Positions 23,804 through 33,515 of a DNA stretch of 41,524 bases are shown one piece after another. Origin of the DNA: Acidobacteria bacterium 13_1_20CM_58_21. Its GTDB lineage: Bacteria; Acidobacteriota; Terriglobia; Acidiferrales; UBA7541. Below the pieces are notes generated by a model. The model ran no database searches and had not been told where the DNA came from. It was given only the letters and a program-made list of their open reading frames with translations. Both the position numbers and the translations under genes were made by a program. Within the stretch, counting starts at the first letter, position 1; every line of letters starts with the position of its first letter. The DNA lies in the NCBI GenBank assembly GCA_001919715.1, contig MNIJ01000179.1:1-41524 (forward strand), in the 5' to 3' direction.

Positions 23804-26242
23804 TTATTCGTACCTAAGCGCGACGATAGGATCTACACGCATCGCGCGGCGCGCCGGAAGATAACAAGCAAAGAGAGCCACACCCGAAAGCAGAATGGCC
23901 ACGCTTAGGAACGTGATTGGATCGGTTGTCCGCACTCCATAAATCAGCGTGGTGATGAGCCGCGTCAATCCAAAGGCAGCAGCAAGTCCGATGGCCACAC
24001 CCATCAGCGTAATTTCTAATCCTTGTCCTAACACCATTCGCAAGACGTCGCCGTCGGACGCGCCGAGCGCCACACGAACTCCAATCTCGTGGGTGCGCTG
24101 GCCAGTCAGATAGGAGATCACACCATAAATGCCAACCGCGGAAAGAACGAGAGCGAGTGCAGAAAATATGCCGAGCAGAAACATGGTCATCCGTTGCGTG
24201 GAGATTGAGCGGGCCACGATTTCTTCCATCGGCCGGACATCGTAGAGAACCGCGCTGCTCGTCACTTTCTCGGCGCCGTGTCGAATAGCGCTAGCGATGT
24301 CTCCGGTAGTGCTAGCGGTGCGGGCGACATATTGTCCGCCGTTCGCGAGTAACGGCCAGAATCTGTCGGGCACCTGCCAGATCGGCAGATAGAGTTGGGC
24401 TTGCAAATTCTGATGTTCCCGCGAACCCAAACCCCAATGTTCGACGTGACCGACAACGCCGACGATCTCCGGCTGAGTATCGAACAGTCCGAGATTGAGA
24501 TGTTTTCCGATGGGATCCTGATTCGGAAAATACTTGCGCGCGAAACTGGCATCAATTAGCGCCACCGCGGGTCCGTGCTCGTTGTCCTGGCCCGTGAATG
24601 TGCGACCGCGCTCCACGGGAATGCGCATAGCCTGGTGGTAGCCCGAATTGACAAGATAAAAGAGCGCGAAAGGCATGTCGTTATCATTTGCCGGCTTGGG
24701 TTGCCCTTCGAGCCAGAAAGGAATTTCGGAATCTCCGGTCATGGGCAGCGACCCGCCCGTCAGGGAGACCGTTTCTACACCCTGAATGCTCTCCAATTGC
24801 CGCAGGGTCTCGCGGTACATGGTTCGAAGCTGGTCGGGCGTCAAAGCCGCGTTGGAAGTCGACGAGATACTGAACGTGAGGACATTGTGCGGATCAAAGC
24901 CAGGATTGATGTTGCCCAGCGCTGAGACCGTGCGAATCATCAGTCCTGCGCCGATCAGAAGGACCACCGCCATAGCCATCTCGACGACGATGAAAACGCT
25001 TTGGGTGCCATGACGCGCGCCGCTCGACCCGCGGCCGCCTTCCTTCAAGGTCTCGTGAGTATCGGGCCGCAGCGTCTTGAGCGCGGGAATCAACCCAAAC
25101 ACAATGCCGGTCAAGACGGAGATGCCCAGCGTATAGAAGAGCACGTGGCCGTCGAGCGCGATCCCCTCCGAGCGCGGCAAGCTGCCTGCCAAAGCGGCAA
25201 CCAGAACGCGCACGCCCAACTTTGCCAAGACGAGTCCGATACAACCGCCGGCAATGCCGAGCAGGATGCTCTCCGTAAGCAACTGGCGAATCACTCGCGC
25301 GGGATTGGCTCCGAGTGCGACGCGAATCGCAAATTCGCGGGCCCGGCCCGTCGAACGCGCGAGAAGCAAATTGGCAACGTTGGCGCACGCGATCAAGAGC
25401 ACAAAGCTGACCGCGCCGAGCAGCACGAGCAGAATTCCCTTCACGTTGCCGACGACGTCGGTCTTGAGAGGGATCAAGGTGATGCCCGAGCCTTTGTTCG
25501 CTTCGGGATAAGCTACGGCCAAGTTCTCAGCAATGCGGCTCATTTCGGCGCGGGCTTGATCGAGGTTGACGCCCGCTTTCAGCCTGCCGATCGAGTTCAT
25601 GCCCATGCTGATGCGCCGGTCGCGAAACGTGGGATCGTTCCACTGACCGATGGGCACGAAAATATCCGTGTTGCTCAGCCCTGTGATGTGACCGGGAGCG
25701 ACGCCAATAATCGTGTAGGCTTTGCCGTTCAGCGTGATGTTCTTTCCCAAAACGTCCTGCGCGGAGCCAAATTTGCGATTCCAAAGCCCGTCGCTGAGGA
25801 TGGCCACGGGGCCGGCGCCAGCTTTGTCTTCCTCGGGGCCAAATGCGCGACCGAGAAGCGGCTGCATGCCGAGGGCGGTGAAAAACTCCGCCGAAATCAT
25901 GTGCGTGTGAACGCGGTCCGGTTCGCCGGCGCCGGTCATATTGAAATCGTCGGACCGGAAGGCACACAAGGAAGCGAAGGAGTGGCTGTCTTTTTGCCAG
26001 TCGAGGAAGTTGGGATAGGAGACGGAACTTTCCTGGAAGGTCGGAGACTTGGTGTAGACGGCGACCAGTTCGTCGGGGCTCGGGAACGGCAGTGGATTGA
26101 GGAGCACGCCGTTGACGACAGAGAACAAGGCGGTGTTGGCTCCGATTCCCAGCGCGAGCGTCAGGACGGCGATCGCGGTGAAACCGGGATTCTTCGCCAG
26201 TACACGCAATCCATAACGGACATCTTGCCAGAAGCTCATCAT
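23804..26242 (-). CDS. Orphan MacB/FtsX-type (ADOP) permease
   Basis: A protein of 812 residues with start ATG 26242 and GAGGGG 6 bases before it. An N-terminal helix (NPGFTAIAVLTLALGIGANTALF) is followed by a MacB-type periplasmic domain (about 50-250) and a first FtsX block (VLLIACANVANLLLARSTGR). A second helix pair, a second periplasmic domain and a last FtsX block (TGQRTHEIGVRVALGASDGD to PARRAMRVDPIVALRYE) complete it. The double layout, about twice the length of MacB's permease half and without an ATPase, is the ADOP family typical of Acidobacteriota. Role unknown: probably export or envelope signalling using an ATPase encoded elsewhere. It lies downstream of a metallophosphoesterase gene and beside fragments of a paralogue. 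Confidence 0.92.
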   Translation of the reverse strand: MMSFWQDVRYGLRVLAKNPGFTAIAVLTLALGIGANTALFSVVNGVLLNPLPFPSPDELVAVYTKSPTFQESSVSYPNFLDWQKDSHSFASLCAFRSDDFNMTGAGEPDRVHTHMISAEFFTALGMQPLLGRAFGPEEDKAGAGPVAILSDGLWNRKFGSAQDVLGKNITLNGKAYTIIGVAPGHITGLSNTDIFVPIGQWNDPTFRDRRISMGMNSIGRLKAGVNLDQARAEMSRIAENLAVAYPEANKGSGITLIPLKTDVVGNVKGILLVLLGAVSFVLLIACANVANLLLARSTGRAREFAIRVALGANPARVIRQLLTESILLGIAGGCIGLVLAKLGVRVLVAALAGSLPRSEGIALDGHVLFYTLGISVLTGIVFGLIPALKTLRPDTHETLKEGGRGSSGARHGTQSVFIVVEMAMAVVLLIGAGLMIRTVSALGNINPGFDPHNVLTFSISSTSNAALTPDQLRTMYRETLRQLESIQGVETVSLTGGSLPMTGDSEIPFWLEGQPKPANDNDMPFALFYLVNSGYHQAMRIPVERGRTFTGQDNEHGPAVALIDASFARKYFPNQDPIGKHLNLGLFDTQPEIVGVVGHVEHWGLGSREHQNLQAQLYLPIWQVPDRFWPLLANGGQYVARTASTTGDIASAIRHGAEKVTSSAVLYDVRPMEEIVARSISTQRMTMFLLGIFSALALVLSAVGIYGVISYLTGQRTHEIGVRVALGASDGDVLRMVLGQGLEITLMGVAIGLAAAFGLTRLITTLIYGVRTTDPITFLSVAILLSGVALFACYLPARRAMRVDPIVALRYE

Positions 26243-26415
26243 TGGACACCCCTCTCAGGTACACAACCGCGGCTGCAGGGCTTCTGGAAGTAGAAACGAG
26301 GTCGGTCTGACTTTTGTTTCGTGAAAGTGTGAACGGAATGGTTTGCACGATACGAGGGAGGAGGGCAACAGCTGTCAGCCCAATGCCGACAGCGACATAC
26401 AACGCGACAGCGTCG

Positions 26416-27591
26416 TTATGGATCCTGCAGCTCCACGTTGTTGCTTCGGTAGGGCTGAAAGCCGCTGCCCACGTCCACGCCGAACACTTCTATGTCGAGC
26501 TTTTCGCCGTCCACGCGGACAATGACGAAATGATAGGGGTTCAGTCCGCGCTCGACACTGGGCTTAACTAGATGTTGGAGCGTGACTTTACTTGCCTCAT
26601 TGGCTTTCAGGTAGTCGTGAAGATCGGGTTCCCCTGAATAGGCATAGATCGGCGCTCCGCCACCGCCTGAAACCACCAGGTCCATGCGGTGGGGTCCGCT
26701 GGCATCGGTATAGCGTTCTACCCAGTGCTCGAAAAGATGCTCGTGCCCGGAGAATACCGCGCGGACATGGTGCGCGTTAAAGAGCGGCATGTAGCGCGCC
26801 CGCAGATCCACGGTGGGCTGTTCCAGCTTGGCCCCGCCATGCGGACCTGAAGAGAACGGGGCTTGGTGACAAAACACGATCACGTTGACGTAGCGATCTC
26901 GATCAAGCCCTTCGAGTTGGCTCGTCACCCACTGGTACTGTTTGTCGTCTCCTGCAGTATTGGCATCCAGGCCCACCACGAACGTGTTCCCATACCCAAA
27001 CGAGTATGTTGTATGCCCCGGCATGCGACGCGGCGATCCCTCCGGAGGTATTAGTGCTGACAGTGCATCCAGATAGTTTCGCAGGCCCGCCGGAGAGTCG
27101 GTCGCTTCATGATTTCCCGGTACAAGAAAGTACGGCACGCCACCCTCCGTCGTCAGGCGACTGATCACCGGCACAAAGCTGATATTCCACTGTTGAGTAT
27201 CCTGGCCGTTCACCACGGCATCGCCCGACTGCAGAACGAAACGCACGGGGTACTTTGTGGTTTGGAGCCTCTTGACCTGGGCGATCATCGAATCCACGAC
27301 GAGCGAATGTTCGTACTGAATGGCGACCCCATCGCGGCGACCGCGGGTGTCGCCGTACGCGATGAACGAAAATCGCGCGACATCGCGAGATTGCGCCTCG
27401 GGCGGCAGCGGTGTGGCCGGCGGCGGTATTGGTTTGACGTGCTCTTGCTCCTGGTGCGCTCCCGAGAGAGCGCCAGTCATCGCCAGGAAAGCCGCCAACG
27501 AACCAGCGAAGAAAAAAAGGACAACTGGGCGCGGCACTAGCGTGATTCGCTTCACTATCGGCACAGAGCCTCCGAATCCGATTTCTTTCAC
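26416..27591 (-). CDS. Exported calcineurin-like metallophosphoesterase
   Basis: About 391 residues. The N-terminal hydrophobic stretch (VVLFFFAGSLAAFLAMTGAL) is a signal peptide or anchor. The five metal-binding blocks are visible: FIAYGDTRG, LQSGDAVVNG, VPGNHEA, FCHQAPFSS and FSGHEHLFEH. The fold hydrolyses phosphomonoesters or diesters in the periplasm; the closest types are purple-acid-phosphatase-like enzymes. The substrate is not evident. The start is uncertain: GTG 27591, or internal GTG codons 27-36 bases further on, the first of which has a GGAGG 4 bases upstream. The gene sits between the two complete ADOP permease genes on the same strand. Confidence 0.88.
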   Translation of the reverse strand: MKEIGFGGSVPIVKRITLVPRPVVLFFFAGSLAAFLAMTGALSGAHQEQEHVKPIPPPATPLPPEAQSRDVARFSFIAYGDTRGRRDGVAIQYEHSLVVDSMIAQVKRLQTTKYPVRFVLQSGDAVVNGQDTQQWNISFVPVISRLTTEGGVPYFLVPGNHEATDSPAGLRNYLDALSALIPPEGSPRRMPGHTTYSFGYGNTFVVGLDANTAGDDKQYQWVTSQLEGLDRDRYVNVIVFCHQAPFSSGPHGGAKLEQPTVDLRARYMPLFNAHHVRAVFSGHEHLFEHWVERYTDASGPHRMDLVVSGGGGAPIYAYSGEPDLHDYLKANEASKVTLQHLVKPSVERGLNPYHFVIVRVDGEKLDIEVFGVDVGSGFQPYRSNNVELQDP

Positions 27592-27710
27592 GAGCGGGGA
27601 GTTTACTTCGGTCGGGGCAGTCTGAGCTAGTGCCAGAACGGGCGAATCGGAGATTTAAGGTAGGCTGACCAACGGGGCGCCAGCCGGACTGATACGGCCT
27701 ACCGCCGGCG

Positions 27711-30269
27711 CTACTCAATTCGCAGTGCGTTCATGGGCGAGATGGAAGCGGCGCGGTTCGCGGGAATGATCGCCGCAAAAAAGGAGCAGATCGCCAGCGC
27801 CCCCGCGGCCACAGTCAGCGCGAGCGGGTCCCAGGAGGAAACGCCGTACAGCTGGGCGGAGATTAATCGCCCGGCGCCAACCGCCAGGGGCAGTCCCAGG
27901 ATCAATCCAAGCAACACTCGCTTGAAGGCCCCGCGCAGCACGAGTTGAATCACTTTCGGGCGACCAGCGCCAAGAGCCATGCGAACGCCGATTTCATTGG
28001 TTCGCTGGGCAACGCTATAGGCCGTAACACCGTACAGCCCCACAGCCGCCAGCACGAGAGCCACAATCCCGAACATGCCGGCCAGGCTGGCTACGGCGCG
28101 CTCCTGATCAAAGGAAAGATCAATCTGCTGCTGCATGGTCCTGATGCTGTTGATGGTCAAGTTGGGATCCAAGTCCGCCAGCATCCTGGTGAGCAGCGCT
28201 TCGAGCGTGCCGGGAGACATCTTGGTTACCAGCATAATTCCGCCGATAAAGTGCGAGCGCAGCTCGATTTTCTTCATCAACTCGTCAGGGTAGACGACGT
28301 TTTGGGCCAGCGGGACGTAGAACATCGGACGCGCCGGCCGACTCAAGCCCCAGCCGGCAAACTTGGCATCGCGCACGACGCCGACGATCCGGAATGTCCC
28401 GGCATATTCGGGCAAATCGAGGCCGAAGTGCTGATCCAGCGGATCTTCGCCGCTTTTGAAAAAGCGCTTTACGAAAGCCTCATTGACAATGGCCACCGGC
28501 GCCGCGGTTTCGTTGTCCGCTGAGGTAAACACTCGCCCACGCAAAATCGGCATGCCAAAATTCTGAAGATAGTTGACGCTCACGCGGTCCCACGACGCGC
28601 CTGCTTCCTCGTTGAGCTTGGCCGCAGGATGCCCGGCTACCATGATGAGTTCGCCCCAGTTGTCGGTGAGCGGGTTATAAAGCGCCAGCCCGGAGCCCTG
28701 CACCCCGGGCAGGCCATTGAGCTCTTCTTCAAACTGGCGGTAGAGCGCCGCTAACTTGGGCTGCGTGTAGCTGGCTGGAGGATTGTTCATATCCACCACA
28801 ACACGCCCTTCGACCTGATACCCGAAATCCTGATGTTCGAGCTTGTTTAGGCTGCGCGCCAACATGGTCGCACCGGCGACCAGGACAACCGACAAGGTGG
28901 CCTGCACAACCAGCAGAGCTTTGCGGACGAAGGAAGAATGATCTGTAGTGCCGCGGCCCGCGCCGCGGAGTGCTTCCGCGGGGTCGGTACACGTAGCAAT
29001 CCACGCGGGAACCGCCCCGAAAATGATTCCTGTCACCAGCGCCAATCCGAAGGCAAACGCCAATACCATGAGCGACGGTGTGGTGCTGATGGGAAGAAAA
29101 TGTGAGCTGTGAAACGCAAGGGAAAGCAGCAACCGTGCCGCTGCCGTGGCCACCAGAAGCCCTACAATGCCACCGCCGACGGCGAGCAGGACGCTTTCCG
29201 TGAGCGCTTGCGCAACGATTTGCCAGGGTGTTGCGCCCACCGCCAATCGCACTGCAGTTTGCGCACGACGCGCTACGCCGCGAGCCAGCAGCAGGTTCGC
29301 TACATTGGCACAGGCGATCAGCAGCACCAGACCGCACACGGAGAGCAGGATCTGCAGGCTGCGGCTGTACTCCTCTTTCATCACGGCCACGCCCGCTCCG
29401 GCCGGTATCACCTCGACAACCTGCTTGGGAAGCATGCGGATGACATCCGGCATGAAGTTGGCAGGATACCCGGAATCGTTCTGCAGCCACTGGCGTAGCA
29501 GACCGGTGAGGCGCGGAGCCATTCCGTCAATCGAAGCTCCCGGACGCAATCGGCCGATCATGCGCAGCCAGGCAGACACAGGCTGATGCAGCAGACTGCG
29601 TTCGGCATTAATCAGGGGTTCTTGTTGAAGGGGGACCCAGATATCGGGAGGATCGCTTTCCAGCGTCTCGCCGAAAAACCCGGCAGGTGCGACACCGATT
29701 ACGGTCAACGGATGGCCCTCGGCGACGAATGTTGAACCCACTACTGAAGTATCGGATGCATATGCGGTTTGCCATACACGGTGGCTGAGCACCGCGACTG
29801 GAGGGGCAGCAGGCTTGTCGTCATCCGTCGTAAACACGCGTCCGCCGAAGGCCCGCACTCCAAGGGTTGAGAAATAACTGCCGGTGACGTACTCCGCGCG
29901 CAGAGGTCTGGCAGCCGATTCGACGCCCTGACGCCGCACGCTCAGTCGCCAGCGCCCCGCCTGGAAAGCGGTCACTTCCTCGAACTCCGGAGTTTCGGCC
30001 TTCAGCCGCTGGTACAAGGGAAAGGAAAACATTCCCCAGCGGTCCTGAGGACCCCCTTCTACGCAGCATTCGTCGCCTTCGCCGACTCGGTAGAGCCTGC
30101 CGGGATCGGAAACCGGCAACGAGCGGAGCATCACCGCATCGATCAAGGTAAATATTGCGGTGGTCCCGCCGATTCCCAATGCCAGGGTCAATACCGCCGC
30201 TACGGTAAAAACAGGCGACAGCCAGAACTGTCGTAGGGCGTACCGAAAATTGCCGGACAGGTTTTGCAT
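27711..30269 (-). CDS. Orphan MacB/FtsX-type (ADOP) permease, second complete copy
   Basis: A protein of 852 residues from ATG 30269, which has AGAGGTG about 6 bases upstream; ATG 30284 is a weaker choice. N-terminal SPVFTVAAVLTLALGIGGTT is the first helix, followed by the MacB-type periplasmic domain with VTGSYFSTLGVRAFGGRVF. The first FtsX block (LLIACANVANLLLARGVARR), a second periplasmic region and the final FtsX block (AQRTNEIGVRMALGAGRPK to ISPMNALRIE) follow. A CC pair in GDECCVEGG near residue 70 is unusual. Same family as the gene at 23804 but clearly diverged. No ATPase or PadR-type regulator gene is adjacent. It is divergent from aroC. Confidence 0.92.
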   Translation of the reverse strand: MQNLSGNFRYALRQFWLSPVFTVAAVLTLALGIGGTTAIFTLIDAVMLRSLPVSDPGRLYRVGEGDECCVEGGPQDRWGMFSFPLYQRLKAETPEFEEVTAFQAGRWRLSVRRQGVESAARPLRAEYVTGSYFSTLGVRAFGGRVFTTDDDKPAAPPVAVLSHRVWQTAYASDTSVVGSTFVAEGHPLTVIGVAPAGFFGETLESDPPDIWVPLQQEPLINAERSLLHQPVSAWLRMIGRLRPGASIDGMAPRLTGLLRQWLQNDSGYPANFMPDVIRMLPKQVVEVIPAGAGVAVMKEEYSRSLQILLSVCGLVLLIACANVANLLLARGVARRAQTAVRLAVGATPWQIVAQALTESVLLAVGGGIVGLLVATAAARLLLSLAFHSSHFLPISTTPSLMVLAFAFGLALVTGIIFGAVPAWIATCTDPAEALRGAGRGTTDHSSFVRKALLVVQATLSVVLVAGATMLARSLNKLEHQDFGYQVEGRVVVDMNNPPASYTQPKLAALYRQFEEELNGLPGVQGSGLALYNPLTDNWGELIMVAGHPAAKLNEEAGASWDRVSVNYLQNFGMPILRGRVFTSADNETAAPVAIVNEAFVKRFFKSGEDPLDQHFGLDLPEYAGTFRIVGVVRDAKFAGWGLSRPARPMFYVPLAQNVVYPDELMKKIELRSHFIGGIMLVTKMSPGTLEALLTRMLADLDPNLTINSIRTMQQQIDLSFDQERAVASLAGMFGIVALVLAAVGLYGVTAYSVAQRTNEIGVRMALGAGRPKVIQLVLRGAFKRVLLGLILGLPLAVGAGRLISAQLYGVSSWDPLALTVAAGALAICSFFAAIIPANRAASISPMNALRIE

Positions 30270-30575
30270 TGAACACCTCTTCATACTTTACGCAGTTCAG
30301 CCCCGGCGGGTTCCCAAGTCCAGCAGACTCCGCGAACGTCGCCCAATTCCGCCTGGTGCCGTTCTATGGACACTTCAAGGAGTCGATGGTCACCGCGCTG
30401 CAATGGCTAGGGGCAATCTCCAACGGCTCGGCGGACGGTCTCGTGGTTAAGACCGGGCGAACGCAGGCGAGCCTGGGAGGCACGCTGGACGCAGAGCGCA
30501 GCGGCGGCTACACTGTTTGTTTTGCAGCTGTTTTTGAATCCATCGCGCGCAAATTTGTGCGCGGGAATGAACCGG

Positions 30576-31745
30576 ATGCTTCGCTTTTTCACCGCGGGTG
30601 AGTCGCACGGTCAAGCGCTGCTAGCGTTTATTTCTGGGTTGCCCGCGCAACTCCCGATTGACGTGAAGTTTATCAATCACCAGTTGCGCCGCCGCCAGCT
30701 TGGTTATGGGCGCGGCGGGCGGCAGAAGATCGAAAAGGACACTGCCGATGTGTTTGCCGGAGTTCGCCACGGGAAGACTATCGGGGCGCCGATTGCCTTG
30801 CGGATTGAAAATCGCGACTGGGTCAATTGGGAGAAGATGCTGCCGGTGGAGGCCGCGGAAGAAGATCCCAGCATGCGCAAGCTCGTCGCACCTCGCCCCG
30901 GCCATGCCGATCTTGCGGGGTCGCAGAAATTCAACTACCACGATGCGCGCTATGTTCTGGAGCGAGCCTCCGCCCGCGAAACCGCGGCACGCGTGGCGGC
31001 GGGCGCGTTTGCAAAACTGCTTTTGCGCGAATTCAGCACGGAGATCGCGAGTCACACGATTCAGGTGGGGCATGTGCGTCTGGAAAAACCAGCCACTTGG
31101 AAGAAGATTCAAGCGGTGAGCGCAGACCTGGATTCTCCGTTGCGATGCATCAACGCCGCCGTACAAGAAAAAATGAAAGCGGAAGTTGACGCAGTGCTCA
31201 AGGCGGGCGACACCGTGGGCGGGATTTTTGAAATTGTCGCGCACAATGTTCCCGTGGGGCTGGGCAGTCATGCGCAATGGGACGAGAAGCTGGATGGGCG
31301 GCTGGCGCAGGCACTGATGAGCGTGCAAGCGGTGAAAGCGGTGGAGATCGGAGGAGGCGTGGCGGGGGCGGGCTCCTTCGGAAGCGAAGTGCAGGATGAG
31401 ATTTTTTACGAAAAATCGATGAGGCGGTTTCGGCGCTCGACGAACCGCGCTGGGGGACTGGAAGGTGGCATCACCAATGGCGAAGACGTGGTCGTGCGAG
31501 GCTACTTGAAACCCATTTCGACGTTGCGCCAACCGCTGCACACCACGGACATGGTGACGAAGGAACCGGTAAAGGCCGCCTACGAGCGATCCGATTGGTG
31601 CGTGGTGCCGGCCGGCGCGGTGGCCGGGGAAGCCATGGTTGCCCTTGTGCTGGCGGATGCTTTTCTGCAAAAATTTGGGGGAGACTCGCTCGCTGAGATG
31701 CGACGGAATTTCGACAATTATGTCCAACAAATCGACGAGTTCTGA
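30576..31745 (+). CDS. aroC: Chorismate synthase
   Basis: A protein of 389 residues. It catalyses the last shikimate-pathway step, EPSP to chorismate, with reduced FMN. ATG 30576 is chosen because the family begins MLRFxTAGESHG; ATG 30567 is nine bases upstream. Key stretches: FTAGESHGQALLAFISGLP, LRRRQLGYGRGGRQKIEKD, RPGHADLAGSQKFNYHDARY and ERASARETAARVAAG, NRAGGLEGGITNGEDVVVR, and QPLHTTDMVTKEPVKAAYER. A GC-rich near-palindrome (CGCGCAAATTTGTGCGCG, 30546-30563) lies just upstream and may affect expression. The 3' end overlaps the def start by 26 bases, so the two are coupled. Confidence 0.96.
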   Translation: MLRFFTAGESHGQALLAFISGLPAQLPIDVKFINHQLRRRQLGYGRGGRQKIEKDTADVFAGVRHGKTIGAPIALRIENRDWVNWEKMLPVEAAEEDPSMRKLVAPRPGHADLAGSQKFNYHDARYVLERASARETAARVAAGAFAKLLLREFSTEIASHTIQVGHVRLEKPATWKKIQAVSADLDSPLRCINAAVQEKMKAEVDAVLKAGDTVGGIFEIVAHNVPVGLGSHAQWDEKLDGRLAQALMSVQAVKAVEIGGGVAGAGSFGSEVQDEIFYEKSMRRFRRSTNRAGGLEGGITNGEDVVVRGYLKPISTLRQPLHTTDMVTKEPVKAAYERSDWCVVPAGAVAGEAMVALVLADAFLQKFGGDSLAEMRRNFDNYVQQIDEF

Positions 31746-32307
31746 CGCACGGGCCCCGGCGGCCACCGAGACGCAGCAAACACCGTCTCCCGCGCGCAAG
31801 ATCTATGCGATCGTCAAGTACGGCGACGCCATCCTGGAGAAGCCGGGCGCGCCCGTCAGGAAATTCGACGCGGAGCTGGAGCAACTCGTCGAGGATATGT
31901 TCGCCTCGATGTACGCGGCGCAGGGCGTGGGACTGGCGGCGCCGCAAATCGGATTGAGCGTGCGGATCGCGGTGGTGGACGTAACGGCGGGAAAGAATCC
32001 CGAAGCCAAGATCGTGCTGGCGAATCCGGAGATCGTTCACGCGGAAGGCGAAGTTCGGGAAGAAGAGGGCTGCCTGTCAATTCCGGGGTTCCGCGGATAC
32101 GTGCTGCGGCCGCAATTTGTGACCATCAAGGCACAGAACGCTAAGGGTGAGGCGTTTGAAATTCGCGGTGAAAACCTGCTGGCGCGCGCGTTTTGCCATG
32201 AAATCGATCACCTCAACGGAATCCTGTTTTTGCAGCACCTCAGCATGCTGAAGCGCGACCTGATCAGGCGGAAAATCAAGAAACTCAGGAAACAGGGCGA
32301 GTGGTAA
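31720..32307 (+). CDS. def: Peptide deformylase
   Basis: A protein of 195 residues from ATG 31720, inside the end of aroC. It removes the formyl group from nascent proteins with a divalent metal. All three motifs are present: GVGLAAPQIG (69-78), EGCLS with metal ligand Cys118 and HEIDH with metal ligands His160 and His164. A Ser/Thr/Ala-rich lead of ~27 residues before KIYAIVKYGD is longer than usual and probably disordered. The gene is followed by fmt, the classic pairing in which Fmt adds the formyl group that Def removes. Confidence 0.96.
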   Translation: MSNKSTSSDARAPAATETQQTPSPARKIYAIVKYGDAILEKPGAPVRKFDAELEQLVEDMFASMYAAQGVGLAAPQIGLSVRIAVVDVTAGKNPEAKIVLANPEIVHAEGEVREEEGCLSIPGFRGYVLRPQFVTIKAQNAKGEAFEIRGENLLARAFCHEIDHLNGILFLQHLSMLKRDLIRRKIKKLRKQGEW

Positions 32308-32454
32308 GTGTCGGAGCCGGCAGGACCTCCACTTTCCACGACCGGTCAGAGTAAACGCCAACCGAGAGTGGGGCACACCACTAGAAAAGCGGTGCGCCCG
32401 TACAAGAGAAATTCACTCCCAAGGTCGTGCATGGTGAGAATTGCAGGTTTAAGG

Positions 32455-33417
32455 ATGCGAATCGTTTTTTGCGGCACGCCCTCCTTCGCGGTTCCCACAC
32501 TCCAACATCTTCTCGCACAATCCGAATTTGAAGTGATTCGTGTAATCACCCAGCCGGACCGGCCGCGGGGACGTGGGCAGGAAATCTCCTTTTCGCCGGT
32601 AAAGGAAGCAGCGCTAGCCGCGAATCTCGCGGTCCATCAGCCGGAAAAGATACGGTCGCCCGAAGCCGAGACGCTTCTGCAGAAACTCGCTCCCGATTGC
32701 GTGGTGATCATCGCCTACGGCCAAATTATCCCGGCAAGATTGCTGCCGGTTCCGAAACTTGGCTGGATCAATTTGCACGCTTCCCTGCTCCCCAAGTACC
32801 GAGGCGCGGCGCCTATAAATTGGGCCATCGTGAACGGCGATACGCGAACCGGTGTGACCACGATGCGCATCGACGCGGGCATGGATACTGGGGAAACCCT
32901 GTTGCAGCGCGAAATCGAGATTGGCGCAAAAGAAACTGCACCCGAACTCGCGGCGCGCATGTCCGAGTCCGGCGCACCACTCATGGCAGAGACCTTGCGC
33001 GGTTTGGCCGCCGGAACCATCGCCCCAAAACCTCAGAACCACGCGGAAGCCAGCTACGCGCCGCTGCTGAAGAAGGAAGACGGACGCATCGATTGGAAGC
33101 GCCCAGCGATAGAGATTTACAACCGGATGCGCGGATTTGCGCCGTGGCCGGGGGCTTACACCATGTTTCGCGGGCAGCCCTGCCAGGTCTGGGCCGAGCC
33201 GGTGTCGAACGCGGGGCTCGTTGGCATGCCCAGGGGCGTGGGCGGCGGTGCGCCCGGAACTTTGCTCGGCGAAGAGAATGGATTGTTCGTGTGGTGCGGC
33301 GACGCAACCGTTTTGCGCGTCAGCATCGTTAAACTGGAGGGCCGCAAGCGGGTAAAGGCAACTGATTTTGCCAACGGCGCGCGATTGAAAAGCGGTGAAC
33401 GCTTTGGCGACACCTGA
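32455..33417 (+). CDS. fmt: Methionyl-tRNA formyltransferase
   Basis: A protein of 320 residues. It transfers formyl from 10-formyl-THF to Met-tRNAfMet. ATG 32455 is chosen because MRIVFCGTPSFAVPTL is the standard N-terminus; an open extension back to 32308 has no matching sequence. The catalytic block is WINLHASLLPKYRGAAPINW (Asn, His), followed by MRIDAGMDTGETL (Asp). The C-terminal tRNA-binding OB-like domain has MRGFAPWPGAYT and the closing KRVKATDFANG. The gap from def to this start is 147 bases, longer than usual for the pair, and holds no gene. Confidence 0.96.
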   Translation: MRIVFCGTPSFAVPTLQHLLAQSEFEVIRVITQPDRPRGRGQEISFSPVKEAALAANLAVHQPEKIRSPEAETLLQKLAPDCVVIIAYGQIIPARLLPVPKLGWINLHASLLPKYRGAAPINWAIVNGDTRTGVTTMRIDAGMDTGETLLQREIEIGAKETAPELAARMSESGAPLMAETLRGLAAGTIAPKPQNHAEASYAPLLKKEDGRIDWKRPAIEIYNRMRGFAPWPGAYTMFRGQPCQVWAEPVSNAGLVGMPRGVGGGAPGTLLGEENGLFVWCGDATVLRVSIVKLEGRKRVKATDFANGARLKSGERFGDT

Positions 33418-33515
33418 TTGCGCGCCGCAAACCACTAGGACATACTTGAAGTTTGCAGCTTGCACTTAAAAGCGAACAGCCTTTGGCGCACTGTAGTAAC
33501 GGGAGCTCACCTCAC

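Noticed and set aside
26243-26415. Possible permease remnant (ALYVAVGIGLTAVALLP in a minus frame)
   Set aside because: Only a single hydrophobic stretch; no extended similarity to the neighbouring permeases could be read.
30621-31799. Minus-strand frame of 392 codons
   Set aside because: It lies opposite aroC, which is unmistakable; the antisense protein has no family features.
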